Part shown: positions 10,025 to 18,556 of the stretch, piece by piece | Position numbering within the stretch: the stretch's first letter is position 1 | Layout of the letters: each line of letters opens with the position of its first letter | Source of the DNA: FEN-1219 sp039933105 | GTDB lineage: Bacteria > Pseudomonadota > Gammaproteobacteria > Steroidobacterales > Rariloculaceae | Length of the DNA: 64,000 nt | Assembly: GCA_039933105.1 (NCBI GenBank) | Contig: JBDTOT010000002.1 | Coordinates: 124,001-188,000 of the forward strand | Direction of reading: 5' to 3' | Notes under the pieces: generated by a model | Databases searched by the model: none | What the model saw: the letters and a program-made list of their open reading frames with translations, nothing else | Told to the model about the DNA's origin: nothing | Program-made: the position numbers and the translations under genes

Positions 10025-10784
10025 CCAGCTCCAGACCGCGCTCGCGCGTGACCGGAAGACCGGTGCTCCGCCCGCGCTCGTGGCATTCATCACCGCCGGT
10101 TATCCTGAGCCGCGCGAGTTCCTGAAAACACTGCGGGCCGTGGCGGGCGCGGCCGACGCGGTCGAGATCGGGGTGCCCTTCTCCGATCCCATGGCCGACG
10201 GCGTCACAATCCAGCGCTCGAGCCAACAGGCGATCGAAAGAGGCGTGAGCCTCACGTGGATCCTGGACGAGCTCGGTCGCCGCGACTTCGAGTTGCCCGC
10301 ACCCGTGCTGTTGATGAGCTACTTGAACCCCGTGCTTGCGTACGGTTACGCCGCGCTCGCGGAACGCGCGGCCGAAGTCGGCGTTAGCGGCTTCCTCGTG
10401 CTCGACTTGCCCCACGAGGAGAGTGCGCCGTTCGCTGCGGCATTGAACGCACATGGCTTGGCGCTCGTGCAGCTCGTGACACCCGTGACGCCGGCCGAGC
10501 GCCTCGCACGCGTGTGCAAGGCGAGCCAGGGCTTCGTCTATGCCACCACGCGATTGGGCATCACCGGCGCCGAATCGACGTTGCCGCCCGACACGGCGAA
10601 GTACCTCGCGGCCGTCAAAGCCGCGTCGCCATTGCCCGTGTGCGCGGGCTTCGGTGTGCGCCGCGCGGATCAGGTCCAAGTCATCGGCGAGCATGTCGAC
10701 GGCGTAGTGGTAGGCTCCGCGCTCGTCGAAGTACTCGAACGCGGCGAAGATCCGGCGCGGTTCCTCGAAGGGCTGCGAGCCTAA
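10011..10784 (+). CDS. trpA: Tryptophan synthase alpha chain
   Basis: Aldol cleavage of indoleglycerol phosphate to indole, which is channelled to TrpB. The 257-residue barrel shows FITAGYP, the catalytic Glu in VEIGVPFSDPMADG together with its Asp, LLMSYLNPVLAYG, GFLVLDLPHEE and VCAGFGVRRADQV. The ATG at 10011 has GGAGC ten nt upstream and overlaps trpB by 14 nt. This is the last trp gene, but the next genes follow within 20 nt and may share the transcript. Confidence 0.96.
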   Translation: MLPRDQLQTALARDRKTGAPPALVAFITAGYPEPREFLKTLRAVAGAADAVEIGVPFSDPMADGVTIQRSSQQAIERGVSLTWILDELGRRDFELPAPVLLMSYLNPVLAYGYAALAERAAEVGVSGFLVLDLPHEESAPFAAALNAHGLALVQLVTPVTPAERLARVCKASQGFVYATTRLGITGAESTLPPDTAKYLAAVKAASPLPVCAGFGVRRADQVQVIGEHVDGVVVGSALVEVLERGEDPARFLEGLRA

Positions 10785-10804
10785 GGCTCGCACGGGCACC
10801 GTAT

Positions 10805-11131
10805 ATGAAGCGAGTGTGGAGCGGCAGCACACTGCACGACACGGCCCACCTGCAGAACCTGCTCGAGCAGGCGGGCATCGGCTGCTTCATCAAGCACCGC
10901 GAGCTCGCGTCCGCGATGGGCGATCTGCCGTTCCTCGAATGCTCGCTGGAACTGTGGGTGCTGAAAGATGAACACTCCCTGTCCGCAACGGCTGTGATCC
11001 GCGAAGCGTTGCGGCCGGACACCGGCGCCCCGGCCGCGCGTTGGCGCTGCAAGGAGTGCGGCGAGGACAACGAAGCACAATTCGCGGAGTGTTGGCGTTG
11101 CGGTCAACGCGACACGACGACGCCGGAGTGA
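10805..11131 (+). CDS. DUF2007 family protein with C-terminal zinc ribbon
   Basis: A 108-residue protein. The first ~70 residues match the DUF2007 pattern (putative signal-transducing/PII-like fold: an opening segment, then AHLQNLLEQAGIGCFI and ELWVLKDE). The C-terminal ~35 residues add a zinc-ribbon CKECGED...CWRCGQ with two CxxC pairs. The function of DUF2007 is not known to me. It starts 20 nt after trpA and is followed after 6 nt by the EEP gene, so it probably sits on the trp transcript. The zinc-ribbon variant is seen in several proteobacteria. Confidence 0.8.
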   Translation: MKRVWSGSTLHDTAHLQNLLEQAGIGCFIKHRELASAMGDLPFLECSLELWVLKDEHSLSATAVIREALRPDTGAPAARWRCKECGEDNEAQFAECWRCGQRDTTTPE

Positions 11132-11137
11132 CCCTAC

Positions 11138-12103
11138 GTGCTGCGCTGGCTTGAATCGCTACTCGTCACCCTCGCCGGCGTCACCACCGTGCTCGGGCTG
11201 CTGCCTCTCGGCGCACGGCTCTGGTGGGTCTTCGACCTCACGACGAATTTCCGCCTGCAATATCTCGGCGTAGCCGCTGCGCTGCTCGCCCTGCTCGCGC
11301 TGCGGCGCAAATGGTTGCCCGCAGCAGCACTGTCGGTGATTGCCGCGTTGAACGCGTGGCCAGTCTTGCCGTACGTGCCTCACCTGACGCCAACAACCGT
11401 GGCGCCACCCACCGCCGCGCACTTGAAAGTGCTTGCCGTGAACGTTTCGAACCGTCAATTTTCGGCTCGCCGTTTCCGCAAGATCGTGGCCCAAGCGGCG
11501 CCCGACGTGCTGCTCGTGGTCGAATTCTCGCCCCGCGCCGAGGAAGTTCTCGCGGAGTTCGACAGGGTGTTCCCACAACAACTCAAGGCGCCGGCCGAAG
11601 GGCCTTACGGCATTGGCCTTTGGTCGCGGTTCCCGTTACAGAGCGCGTTCACGTTTCCGCTCGGCCCCGTGCAAGCCCTCGAAGCGCGCGTGGAAACGCC
11701 GGCCGGCGCGTTCACATTGCTCGGTGCGCATCTCGTATCGCCGACATTGCCGCGGCGCGCCGAGCAACGTAACGAAGGCCTGAAGCTGCTGGCACAGCGC
11801 CGTGCCGAGGTTTCGGGGCCTGTCATCGTGGCCGGTGATTTCAACGTGACTCCGTACTCGCCCTACTACATCGACTGGCTCGCAACCACGGGTCTCACCG
11901 ACTCGCGTAACGGCCGCACGCTGAGCGCGAGCTGGCCGGCCATCTTGCCAATTCTCGGCATTCCCATCGATCATGTGGCCGTGAGCAACGAGTTCGTGAT
12001 TCTCGGGCACGATCGTTTGCCCGCCTTCGGCTCCGACCATTGGGGCATCATGGCCGAGCTGGCCTTGCAGCCGCCCGCGACTCCGTCCGGCGCCTCGCCA
12101 TGA
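11138..12103 (+). CDS. Membrane-anchored endonuclease/exonuclease/phosphatase family protein
   Basis: A 321-residue protein with two or three hydrophobic segments in the first ~80 residues, then an EEP (DNase I-like) domain: LAVNVSNRQFS, VVEFSP with the catalytic-type Glu, the GDFNV motif, IDHV and GSDHWG at the end. EEP domains cleave phosphodiesters or phosphoesters of nucleic acids, inositol phosphates or lipids. The membrane anchor places the domain on one face of the inner membrane, and the substrate cannot be told. The GTG start at 11138 is 7 nt after the DUF2007 stop; the end overlaps the next gene by 4 nt. Confidence 0.85.
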   Translation: MLRWLESLLVTLAGVTTVLGLLPLGARLWWVFDLTTNFRLQYLGVAAALLALLALRRKWLPAAALSVIAALNAWPVLPYVPHLTPTTVAPPTAAHLKVLAVNVSNRQFSARRFRKIVAQAAPDVLLVVEFSPRAEEVLAEFDRVFPQQLKAPAEGPYGIGLWSRFPLQSAFTFPLGPVQALEARVETPAGAFTLLGAHLVSPTLPRRAEQRNEGLKLLAQRRAEVSGPVIVAGDFNVTPYSPYYIDWLATTGLTDSRNGRTLSASWPAILPILGIPIDHVAVSNEFVILGHDRLPAFGSDHWGIMAELALQPPATPSGASP

Positions 12104-12831
12104 CGCAGCCCACCGCCTGCGTCTTGATCATCGGCAACGAGATCCTGTCGGGCAAGACGCAGGACACGAACCTACAATTCCTGGGTTCCGAGCTGGCGAA
12201 GCTCGGCATCCGGCTCGCCGAAGGTCGCGTCGTGCGCGACGAGCCCGACGCCATCATCCGCCACGTCAACGAGTGCCGCGCGGCGTTTACGTACGTGTTC
12301 ACGACGGGCGGCATCGGCCCCACGCACGACGACATCACCACGGAGTGCATCGCGCGCGCGTTCGGGGTGCCGGTCGTGCTGAACGACACGATCGTCGAGA
12401 TCATGAAGCGCAGCGGACGACCGCTGAACGAGGCGCGTCTGAAGATGGCGCGTATTCCGCAGGGTGCACAGATCGTCGAGAACACGGTGAGCCTGCCGGG
12501 TTTTCGGATCGAGAACGTGTTCGTGTTCGCCGGCATCCCGAGCATCGCACGCGCGATGTTCGTCGGCGCCGCGCCGATGCTGCTGCAGGGCACGCCCATC
12601 TTGTCCGCTAGCGTCGACGCCTACTTACGCGAGGGCGACTTCGCCGAGGCGCTCGAGCAGATCCAGCAGAAGCACCCCGACGTCGAGATCGGCAGCTACC
12701 CCTTCAATCGCGACGGCACGCTCGGCGCGACGCTCGTCGCCCGCGGCACGAACCGTACGTTGCTCGGCAGCGTGATCAGCGAGATCGTGGCGGCCATCAC
12801 CGCGCTCGGCGGCGAGACGAAGCTGAACTGA
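12100..12831 (+). CDS. CinA N-terminal (MoaB/Mog-like) domain protein
   Basis: A 243-residue competence/damage-inducible protein A type domain, related to the molybdopterin-binding MoaB/Mog fold: VLIIGNEILSGKTQD, FTTGGIGPTHDDIT, LPGF..ENVFVFAGIPS. The C-terminal nicotinamide-nucleotide amidohydrolase domain of full CinA is absent, as in many stand-alone paralogues. Full CinA repairs pyridine nucleotides; the role of the short form is uncertain. ATG at 12100 overlaps the previous stop, so it is the last member of the trp-downstream gene string. Confidence 0.85.
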   Translation: MTQPTACVLIIGNEILSGKTQDTNLQFLGSELAKLGIRLAEGRVVRDEPDAIIRHVNECRAAFTYVFTTGGIGPTHDDITTECIARAFGVPVVLNDTIVEIMKRSGRPLNEARLKMARIPQGAQIVENTVSLPGFRIENVFVFAGIPSIARAMFVGAAPMLLQGTPILSASVDAYLREGDFAEALEQIQQKHPDVEIGSYPFNRDGTLGATLVARGTNRTLLGSVISEIVAAITALGGETKLN

Positions 12832-12845
12832 GGGGCACATCGCTG

Positions 12846-14343
12846 GTGAGGGCGCTTTTTCACCTTAGATTTCTGCTCGACCAGCTGCTTTACGCGCTCT
12901 CGCCGAGACGCAACGCGCTCGAAGACCTGCGGGCCAGATGGGGGCACGTCGGCACACAGGATGGTTGGTTGGCGACCCGCTATTTCGATCTGACACGCGG
13001 CCAGTCCACCGCGGATCATGTGGACGACAAGACGTGGGGCGATCTAGAGCTTCCCAGAGTCTTCGCGGATCTCGATACCACCGTTACACGAGTCGGCAGC
13101 CAGTCCCTGTTCAAGAGACTGCGCACTTACACGGACGGTCAGAACGAGCTGGCCGAGCAATACCGCGTGTACGAGATGTTGCGGGCAGATCCTGCACTTC
13201 GGGAAGCCATCCAGTTGAAGCTCTCGCGCCTGCGAGAGGACTCCAACGCTGACATCGTGAACTATGTGTTCGGTCGGCCGCCCGAAAAGCCGCAGTACGT
13301 CGTTCCGATACTGTTGTGGAGCCTGGTTTCGAAACACTGAAGGCGTGTGCGCGCATGCTACGCGTCGCGAGTGTCTGCGATAAAAACCGACTCGCCGATT
13401 GCGCCGTTACTCAAGCTGGCTGAAGGCGCGCCACAGCGTGCACGGGCGCGCAGAGGAATCTCATGGTTCGCCATCCCCCAGGACAATGAGTTCGTTGCCA
13501 GCTTGTTCGTGTGGCTGGATCTCGCCTTTCTGGTGGGGTTGCTCAGCTACTTCCGCGCGGTCGATCAGTTCGTTCTTCGTCGAGCCGACCTCGCCTCGAC
13601 GTACGACCTCGTAGGCTCTCTGGACGCAGCGATTGCCATTGCATCCTTCCTGGAGCGCTGCCCGGCGCATTGCCAGCCGGTAATGTCCGACTCGCTGGTC
13701 GACCTCGCTGGTCGACATCGACAACGGATGGCACCCGCTACTCGCTCGGCCGATCGAGAATTCGATTCGGCTCGATGGACGGTCGGCCTTGATTACGGGG
13801 TCGAACATGGCGGGCAAGACAACGTTCATCAAGATGGTCGGCATCAACATCATCTTTGGCCAAACGCTGGGATTTTGCCTGGCTTCGAAGGCCGTCATTC
13901 CTCGATCGAGCGTGCGTGCCTCGATTCGAGCGGAGCATTCTGTGGAGTCCGGAAGGAGCCACTATTTCGCCGAGATCGAAGCGATTCTGTCGTTCCTGGA
14001 GAGTGCAAAGCAGGGAAGCTGTCGCTTATTCCTGATCGACGAGCTGTTCAGCGGCACCAATACAGTCGAGCGAATCGCGGCGGCTCGAGCCGTGCTGGAA
14101 TCGATCAGCTCGAACGCGCAGGTGCTCGTAACGACGCACGACGTCGAGCTACAGGCGCTGTTGGAGCGCCGTTTCGACCTGTACCACTTTCAGGAGAACC
14201 AGGACGTAGAAGGGTTCGACTACCGGCTACGGCCCGGCCGCGCAGACGAGAGAAACGCGATTCGCTTGCTGGGGAGGATGGGATTTCCGGAAGACGTCGT
14301 AAGGAATGCGATGAGGTTTGCGAAAGGGAACGGCGAGCCGTGA
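12846..14343 (+). pseudogene. Broken MutS-family (MutS-like ATPase) gene
   Basis: Remnants of one MutS-like protein are spread over several frames. 12846-13337 encodes the N-terminal core (DDKTWGDLELPRVFADLD). An in-frame TGA at 13338 follows, while frame +2 from 13319 to about 13390 (FETLKACARMLRVA) looks like the continuation. The first frame returns from about 13389 to 13703. A 13-bp tandem duplication at 13691-13716 then shifts to the frame holding NGWHPLLARPI, the Walker A GSNMAGKTT, Walker B LFLIDELFSGTN and TTHDVEL to the stop at 14343. The membrane-like stretch after 13310 also looks shortened. MutS-like ATPases of this type are of unknown role, and no full-length product can be made without recoding. 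The C-terminal ATPase part (13789-14343, 184 residues) could still be translated alone, but this is doubtful. Confidence 0.85.
13691..13716 (+). repeat. 13-bp tandem duplication causing a frameshift
   Basis: CTCGCTGGTCGAC occurs twice in direct succession (13691-13703 and 13704-13716). Removing one copy joins the two MutS-like frames into ...DSLVDIDNGWHPLL..., the expected sequence before Walker A. The duplication is therefore a recent slippage lesion. Confidence 0.9.
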
Positions 14344-14352
14344 ATGGCGCAT

Positions 14353-15981
14353 CTAGCCGCGGCGCGGGGCGAAAGCGAGCACCGCGAGCCCGACGGCCGC
14401 CCCCGCCCATCCGAGCCAGGTCGGCGACCCAAGCCCGGTCCACAACACACCGGCGATCAGCAACACGCCGCCCTGCACGAGCTGCTCGAGTCGCGTTGCG
14501 CGGCGGCGATCTCCCCGCGTCCGCGCCGAGCCGGCCTGCTTGCGTTGCTCGGCCGCGGTATCGGCGTCCATCTTCCGTACAGCGCGATGCAGCATTCGGG
14601 GCAACATCCCGAGATCCTCGCTGATCTCGGGCCACGCGGCGATCAGTTGCTTGAACTGCGTGCGCGGGTCGCGCCGCTCGCGCATCCACTCCTCGAGCAC
14701 GGGCTTTGCCGTCTTCCACAGATCGAGGTCGGGATACAGCTGGCGACCGAGCCCCTCGATCGCGAGCAGCGTCTTTTGCAGCAGGACGAGTTGCGGCTGA
14801 ATTTCCATGTTGAACTGGCGCGCGGTTTGGAAGAGGCGCAGCAAAACGAGGCCGAACGAGATGTCCTTCAGCGGCTTGTTGAAAATCGGCTCGCACACGG
14901 CGCGCATGGCGGCTTCGAGCTCGTCCACGCGGGTTCCCGCCGGTACCCAGCTCGAGTCCACATGCAGCGTCGCCACGCGACGGTAGTCGCGGCGAAAAAA
15001 CGCGAGGAAGTTCTCGGCGAGGTAGTGCTGATCGCGAGCATCGAGCGTACCGACGATGCCGAAATCCACGGCCACGTAGACGGGACGCGCAGGCGTAGTC
15101 ACGTCGACAAAGATGTTGCCGGGGTGCATGTCGGCGTGGAAGAAGTTATGGCGAAACACCTGCGTGAAAAAGATCTCGACGCCGTTTTCGGCCAGACGTT
15201 TGATGTCCGTGCCCGCCTCTTTCAACTCGTCGATATGGTCGACTCGGATGCCGAAGATGCGCTCCATCGTCAGCACGTTCGGCCGGCAGAAATCCCAGTA
15301 GATGTCCGGCACGTACAAAAGCTCCGAGCCCAGGAAGTTGCGCTTCAGCTGCGACGCGTTCGCCGCTTCGCGCATGAGGTCGAGCTCGTTGGCGAGCGTT
15401 TTCTCGAATTCGGCCACTACTTCGATCGGATGCAGACGCCGTGCTTCCGGCCAGTACGCTTCCGCCAGCGATGCGATGGCATGCAGCACTTCGATGTCGC
15501 TCTGGATCAAGCCGGCGACGTTTGGCCGCAGCACCTTGACGACCACGGCCTTGCCGTCCGCCAGTCGCGCCGCGTGCACCTGGGCGATCGACGCGGCAGC
15601 GAGCGGCGTCCGATCGAACTCCGCGAACAGCTGATCGACAGACTTGCCGAACGCGGCCTCGAGCGTGGCCACCGCGTGCTCGCCCGGGAACGGCGGCACC
15701 TGGTCCTGCAGCTTCGCGAGCTCGAAGGCCACCTCGGGCGACAAGAGATCCGGTCGCACCGACAACGCCTGGCCGAACTTCACGAAGATGGGCCCGAGCT
15801 CCTCGAGCGCTTCGCGAATCCGCACGCCGAGCGCCTCGTTGCTGCGGCCGTACGGCAGCAGGCGGCGTAGCCACACGACGGGGCGAAACAGATGCGTACG
15901 CCACACGATCTCGTCGAGCCCGTGGCGAGCGAGCACGCGCTGGATCGTGAACAACCGCAGCAGTAGGCGGAGTCGGCGCAC
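14353..15981 (-). CDS. ubiB: UbiB, atypical kinase/ATPase of ubiquinone biosynthesis
   Basis: An ADCK/ABC1 family protein needed for ubiquinone synthesis, thought to help extract membrane-bound intermediates. It has about 542 residues: the KxGQ motif as FVKFGQALSVRPDLL, the Ala-rich loop AAASIAQVH in place of a kinase glycine loop, VVVKVLRP, HNFFHADMHPGN, VAVDFG, and two C-terminal hydrophobic segments (about 500-535) that anchor it in the inner membrane. GTG at 15981 is favoured for GGTGAG 6 nt upstream; TTG at 16002 is possible and would overlap ubiJ. It is the last gene of ubiE-ubiJ-ubiB. Confidence 0.95.
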   Translation of the reverse strand: MRRLRLLLRLFTIQRVLARHGLDEIVWRTHLFRPVVWLRRLLPYGRSNEALGVRIREALEELGPIFVKFGQALSVRPDLLSPEVAFELAKLQDQVPPFPGEHAVATLEAAFGKSVDQLFAEFDRTPLAAASIAQVHAARLADGKAVVVKVLRPNVAGLIQSDIEVLHAIASLAEAYWPEARRLHPIEVVAEFEKTLANELDLMREAANASQLKRNFLGSELLYVPDIYWDFCRPNVLTMERIFGIRVDHIDELKEAGTDIKRLAENGVEIFFTQVFRHNFFHADMHPGNIFVDVTTPARPVYVAVDFGIVGTLDARDQHYLAENFLAFFRRDYRRVATLHVDSSWVPAGTRVDELEAAMRAVCEPIFNKPLKDISFGLVLLRLFQTARQFNMEIQPQLVLLQKTLLAIEGLGRQLYPDLDLWKTAKPVLEEWMRERRDPRTQFKQLIAAWPEISEDLGMLPRMLHRAVRKMDADTAAEQRKQAGSARTRGDRRRATRLEQLVQGGVLLIAGVLWTGLGSPTWLGWAGAAVGLAVLAFAPRRG

Positions 15982-15988
15982 CGTTATC

Positions 15989-16588
15989 TCACCGCCGCTC
16001 AAGCCGCGCGAGTCTCGCGGCGGTGCGCTCGACGTCGTCGCGCAAGCGCTCGACGTCGGAGTAGAAGGCGTCGGCCTCGAGCGCGGCGGGCATCGCCCGG
16101 CTCTCCTCTTGCAGATACTCCGAGGTGTTCATGCGCAACGCGCCGGCCGCGCGCGTGAGCCACGCGCCGGCGCCGCGCGCCATTTGCCCGAGCGCGTGCG
16201 CCGGAACGTCGCCGAGCCACTTCGCAGCCTCGTCCTCGATGTCGGGGCGCGCGAGCTTCAGTAGTTGCGAGTAGCGCTCGGCCACGTGGAGATCGCCGCT
16301 GAAATTCGCTTGCGTGCGCTTCACGCTGCTCACGCCTTCGGCTCGAACGAGCTTCATGAGATCGAGCGGCGTCGCTCGCAGGGTCGCCGTCGCACCTTCG
16401 GCGTCCGTGCCGACGCGCAAACGCTCACCCTCGGCGTGCAGCACGGCCGTGATCCCGAGCCCTTCGACGTGCACCGCGAAGCTCGTGCCGCTCAATTCCG
16501 CGAGCAAATCCTGAGCGGCCGTCGACTCACCGACGAGCCGGTTCAGCTCGCGCTCCACGACTCCGAGGAAGGGAACCACTACCGACAT
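15989..16588 (-). CDS. ubiJ: UbiJ, ubiquinone biosynthesis accessory factor (SCP2 domain)
   Basis: A 199-residue protein lying, as usual, between ubiE and ubiB. The N-terminal ~110 residues form the SCP2 lipid-binding domain (GTSFAVHVEGLGI, ATLRATPLDLMKLV) and the C-terminal part is helical and charged (SDVERLRDDVERTAARLARLE, a coiled coil). UbiJ with UbiK scaffolds the soluble Ubi metabolon and holds the hydrophobic intermediates. ubiK is also in this window, at 27765. Confidence 0.92.
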   Translation of the reverse strand: MSVVVPFLGVVERELNRLVGESTAAQDLLAELSGTSFAVHVEGLGITAVLHAEGERLRVGTDAEGATATLRATPLDLMKLVRAEGVSSVKRTQANFSGDLHVAERYSQLLKLARPDIEDEAAKWLGDVPAHALGQMARGAGAWLTRAAGALRMNTSEYLQEESRAMPAALEADAFYSDVERLRDDVERTAARLARLERR

Positions 16589-16594
16589 CTGCGG

Positions 16595-17359
16595 CTAGAG
16601 CCGGAAGCCCGCGTGCACCGCGACGACACCCGCGGTCAGATTGAAGTACTCGCAGCGCTCGAAACCCGCGCCCTGCATCATCGCTTTCAGCGTGTCCTGA
16701 TCGGGATGCTTGCGGATGGACTCGGCGAGATAGCGGTAGCTTTCGGAGTCGCCGGCCAGGAGCTGCCCAAGCCGCGGCAGCACGTTGAACGAATACGCTT
16801 CGTACAGCGGCGCGAGCGGTCCGAGCTGCGGGCGGGAGAATTCGAGCACGAGCAACCGACCGCCCGGCTTCAGCACGCGGTACAGCGAGCGCAGCGCCGC
16901 ATCTTTGTCCGTGACGTTGCGCAGGCCAAAGCCAATCGTCACGCAGTGGAAGCTGCCATCCGGAAACGGCAGATTCTCGGCGTCCGCGAGCACGTACTCG
17001 ACGTTGCCGGCGAAGCCTTCGTTCAGCAGACGGTCGCGGCCTTCGGCCAGCATCGCAGCGTTGATGTCGGTGACGACGACGCGCCCGGCTTTGCCCACCT
17101 GACGCGCGAGGCCGGCGGCGAGATCCCCACTGCCGGCCGCAACGTCGAGCGCCTGCTGGCCGGGCCTAAGCCCTGTTTTCGCGAGCGTGAAACGCTTCCA
17201 GAGCCGGTGCATGCCGCCCGACATCACGTCGTTCATGAGGTCGTAGCGCGGGGCGACAGAGTCGAACACGCTGCGCACGCGGCTCTTCTTCTCGTCCCAA
17301 GGGACGCGCTCGTAGCCGAAATCGGCTTCGCGGGCGCTGTTGTTCTCGCTATCCGCCAT
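16595..17359 (-). CDS. ubiE: Demethylmenaquinone/2-polyprenyl-benzoquinol C-methyltransferase
   Basis: SAM-dependent C-methylation in ubiquinone (and, where present, menaquinone) synthesis. The 254 residues show FGYERVPWDEKKSRVRSVFDSVAPRYDLMND, motif I LDVAAGSGDLA, VVTDIN, ADAENLPFPD, TIGFGLRNVTD, GGRLLVLEFS and the C-terminal NLTAGVVAVHAGF. The ATG at 17359 gives the standard N-terminus; upstream starts add residues unlike the family. It is first of ubiE-ubiJ-ubiB, with 6-7 nt gaps, and divergent from the GST gene. Confidence 0.96.
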   Translation of the reverse strand: MADSENNSAREADFGYERVPWDEKKSRVRSVFDSVAPRYDLMNDVMSGGMHRLWKRFTLAKTGLRPGQQALDVAAGSGDLAAGLARQVGKAGRVVVTDINAAMLAEGRDRLLNEGFAGNVEYVLADAENLPFPDGSFHCVTIGFGLRNVTDKDAALRSLYRVLKPGGRLLVLEFSRPQLGPLAPLYEAYSFNVLPRLGQLLAGDSESYRYLAESIRKHPDQDTLKAMMQGAGFERCEYFNLTAGVVAVHAGFRL

Positions 17360-17492
17360 GGCCCGAAGTATAGGCCAACGGCGTTGCGGGCAACCGGGCG
17401 CACGATCCACTCGGGGCGTCCTCAATTTCGGACGAGCCGTAGATCGGCGCAGTTCAGCTATGCTGATTCACTTACGCCCGAGAGATCGTCAG

Positions 17493-18128
17493 ATGTACAC
17501 GCTCTACTACTCGCCCGGCACCGCCAGTATGGCCGTGCACCTCATGCTGCTCGAGCTAGGCGTCTCCCACCGCCTCGAGCAGGTTCACTTCGATAAGAAC
17601 GCTCAGCGTAACCCTGAGTACCTGCGGCTGAATCCGCGGGGGCAGGTACCCACACTCGTGATCGATGGTCGCCCCTACTTCGAATCGGCGGCGCTCCTGA
17701 TGATACTTGCCGAACGTCACCCGGACGCCGGGCTTGCGCCGCTGCCGGGAAGCGAACGGCGCGCTGCCTGGTACCAGTGGTTGGTGTTTTTCGCGAACGC
17801 GCTCGGCCCGTCGTACCGGCAGTGGTTCTATCCACCGGATCTCGGCACGACGGAGCACACGCCGGCCGTCCGCGAGGCGCTGCGCGGAAAGATCGAGACA
17901 GCGTGGGCGCTCGTGAACGATCACTTGCAGTCGAATGGCCCGTACATGCTGGGCGAGCGGTTCTCGGCCGTCGACCTGCTCGCGACGATGTACATGCGCT
18001 GGTCGCGCAACATGCCGAAGCCCGCCACCGACTGGCCGGCACTGCGTCGTCTTGCCGATCTCGCCCGCGCCCGTCCTAGCTGGACGCTGCTGTACCAGTT
18101 GGAGGAACTGACGGAATGGCAAACGTGA
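17493..18128 (+). CDS. Glutathione S-transferase family protein
   Basis: A 211-residue cytosolic GST. The N-terminal thioredoxin-like domain has YTLYYSPGTASMAVHLMLLELG, RLNPRGQVPTLVIDG (cis-Pro) and PYFESAALLMILAERHP, where FESAA stands for the usual ES-A-I glutathione-binding motif. The C-terminal helical domain ends with MLGERFSAVDLLATMYMRW (N-capping box). The substrate is unknown. Start at 17493 chosen because the fold begins exactly there, with AGAGA upstream. Confidence 0.88.
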   Translation: MYTLYYSPGTASMAVHLMLLELGVSHRLEQVHFDKNAQRNPEYLRLNPRGQVPTLVIDGRPYFESAALLMILAERHPDAGLAPLPGSERRAAWYQWLVFFANALGPSYRQWFYPPDLGTTEHTPAVREALRGKIETAWALVNDHLQSNGPYMLGERFSAVDLLATMYMRWSRNMPKPATDWPALRRLADLARARPSWTLLYQLEELTEWQT

Positions 18129-18158
18129 GGGGGCCGCGAAGATAGAGCAACGGAGGTG

Positions 18159-18545
18159 TCAACCAGCCCACTTCGGCTCCGGGTGGCGCGCCTTGCCGGC
18201 TTGCGCGAGACGCTCGAGATAGCGCGCCCACATGCGATCGTGGTCGCTCGACATCTCATACAGGTACGACCACGTGTACAGCCCCGTGTTGTGAGTGTCG
18301 TCGAACACGATGCGCACGGCGTAGAGACCGACGGGCTCGATGCTCTTGATCGCCACGCTCTCTTTGTCGGTCACGAGGATGCCCTCGCCCGCGGCGTGGC
18401 CTTTGACCTCGGCGGATGGCGAGTGCACCCGCAGGAACTCGGCGCTGAGCCTTGCGTTCATGCCGTCACCGAAAACCACCTCGAGCTCGCGCGAGCGCTT
18501 GTGATACTTCAGATCGGTCGGCGGTGGAATCTGCAGCTCGGTCAT
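18159..18545 (-). CDS. DUF971 protein (gamma-butyrobetaine hydroxylase N-domain-like)
   Basis: A 128-residue DUF971 protein: LKYHKRSRELEVVFGDG, LSAEFLRVHSPSAEVKGH, IEPVGLYAVRIVFDDTHNTGLYTWSYLYEM. The domain also occurs at the N-terminus of gamma-butyrobetaine dioxygenases and in iron-sulfur related proteins; the stand-alone form has no settled function to my knowledge. It follows hslU after 11 nt, a neighbourhood seen in many gammaproteobacteria, and is probably co-transcribed with hslVU. Confidence 0.88.
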   Translation of the reverse strand: MTELQIPPPTDLKYHKRSRELEVVFGDGMNARLSAEFLRVHSPSAEVKGHAAGEGILVTDKESVAIKSIEPVGLYAVRIVFDDTHNTGLYTWSYLYEMSSDHDRMWARYLERLAQAGKARHPEPKWAG

Positions 18546-18556
18546 TGGCGCTGGCC

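Noticed and set aside
14344..15870. A 508-codon open frame on the + strand
   Set aside because: It is the complement of ubiB; the predicted protein is His/Arg/Glu-rich low-complexity sequence with no family motifs, as expected for antisense frames in GC-rich genes.
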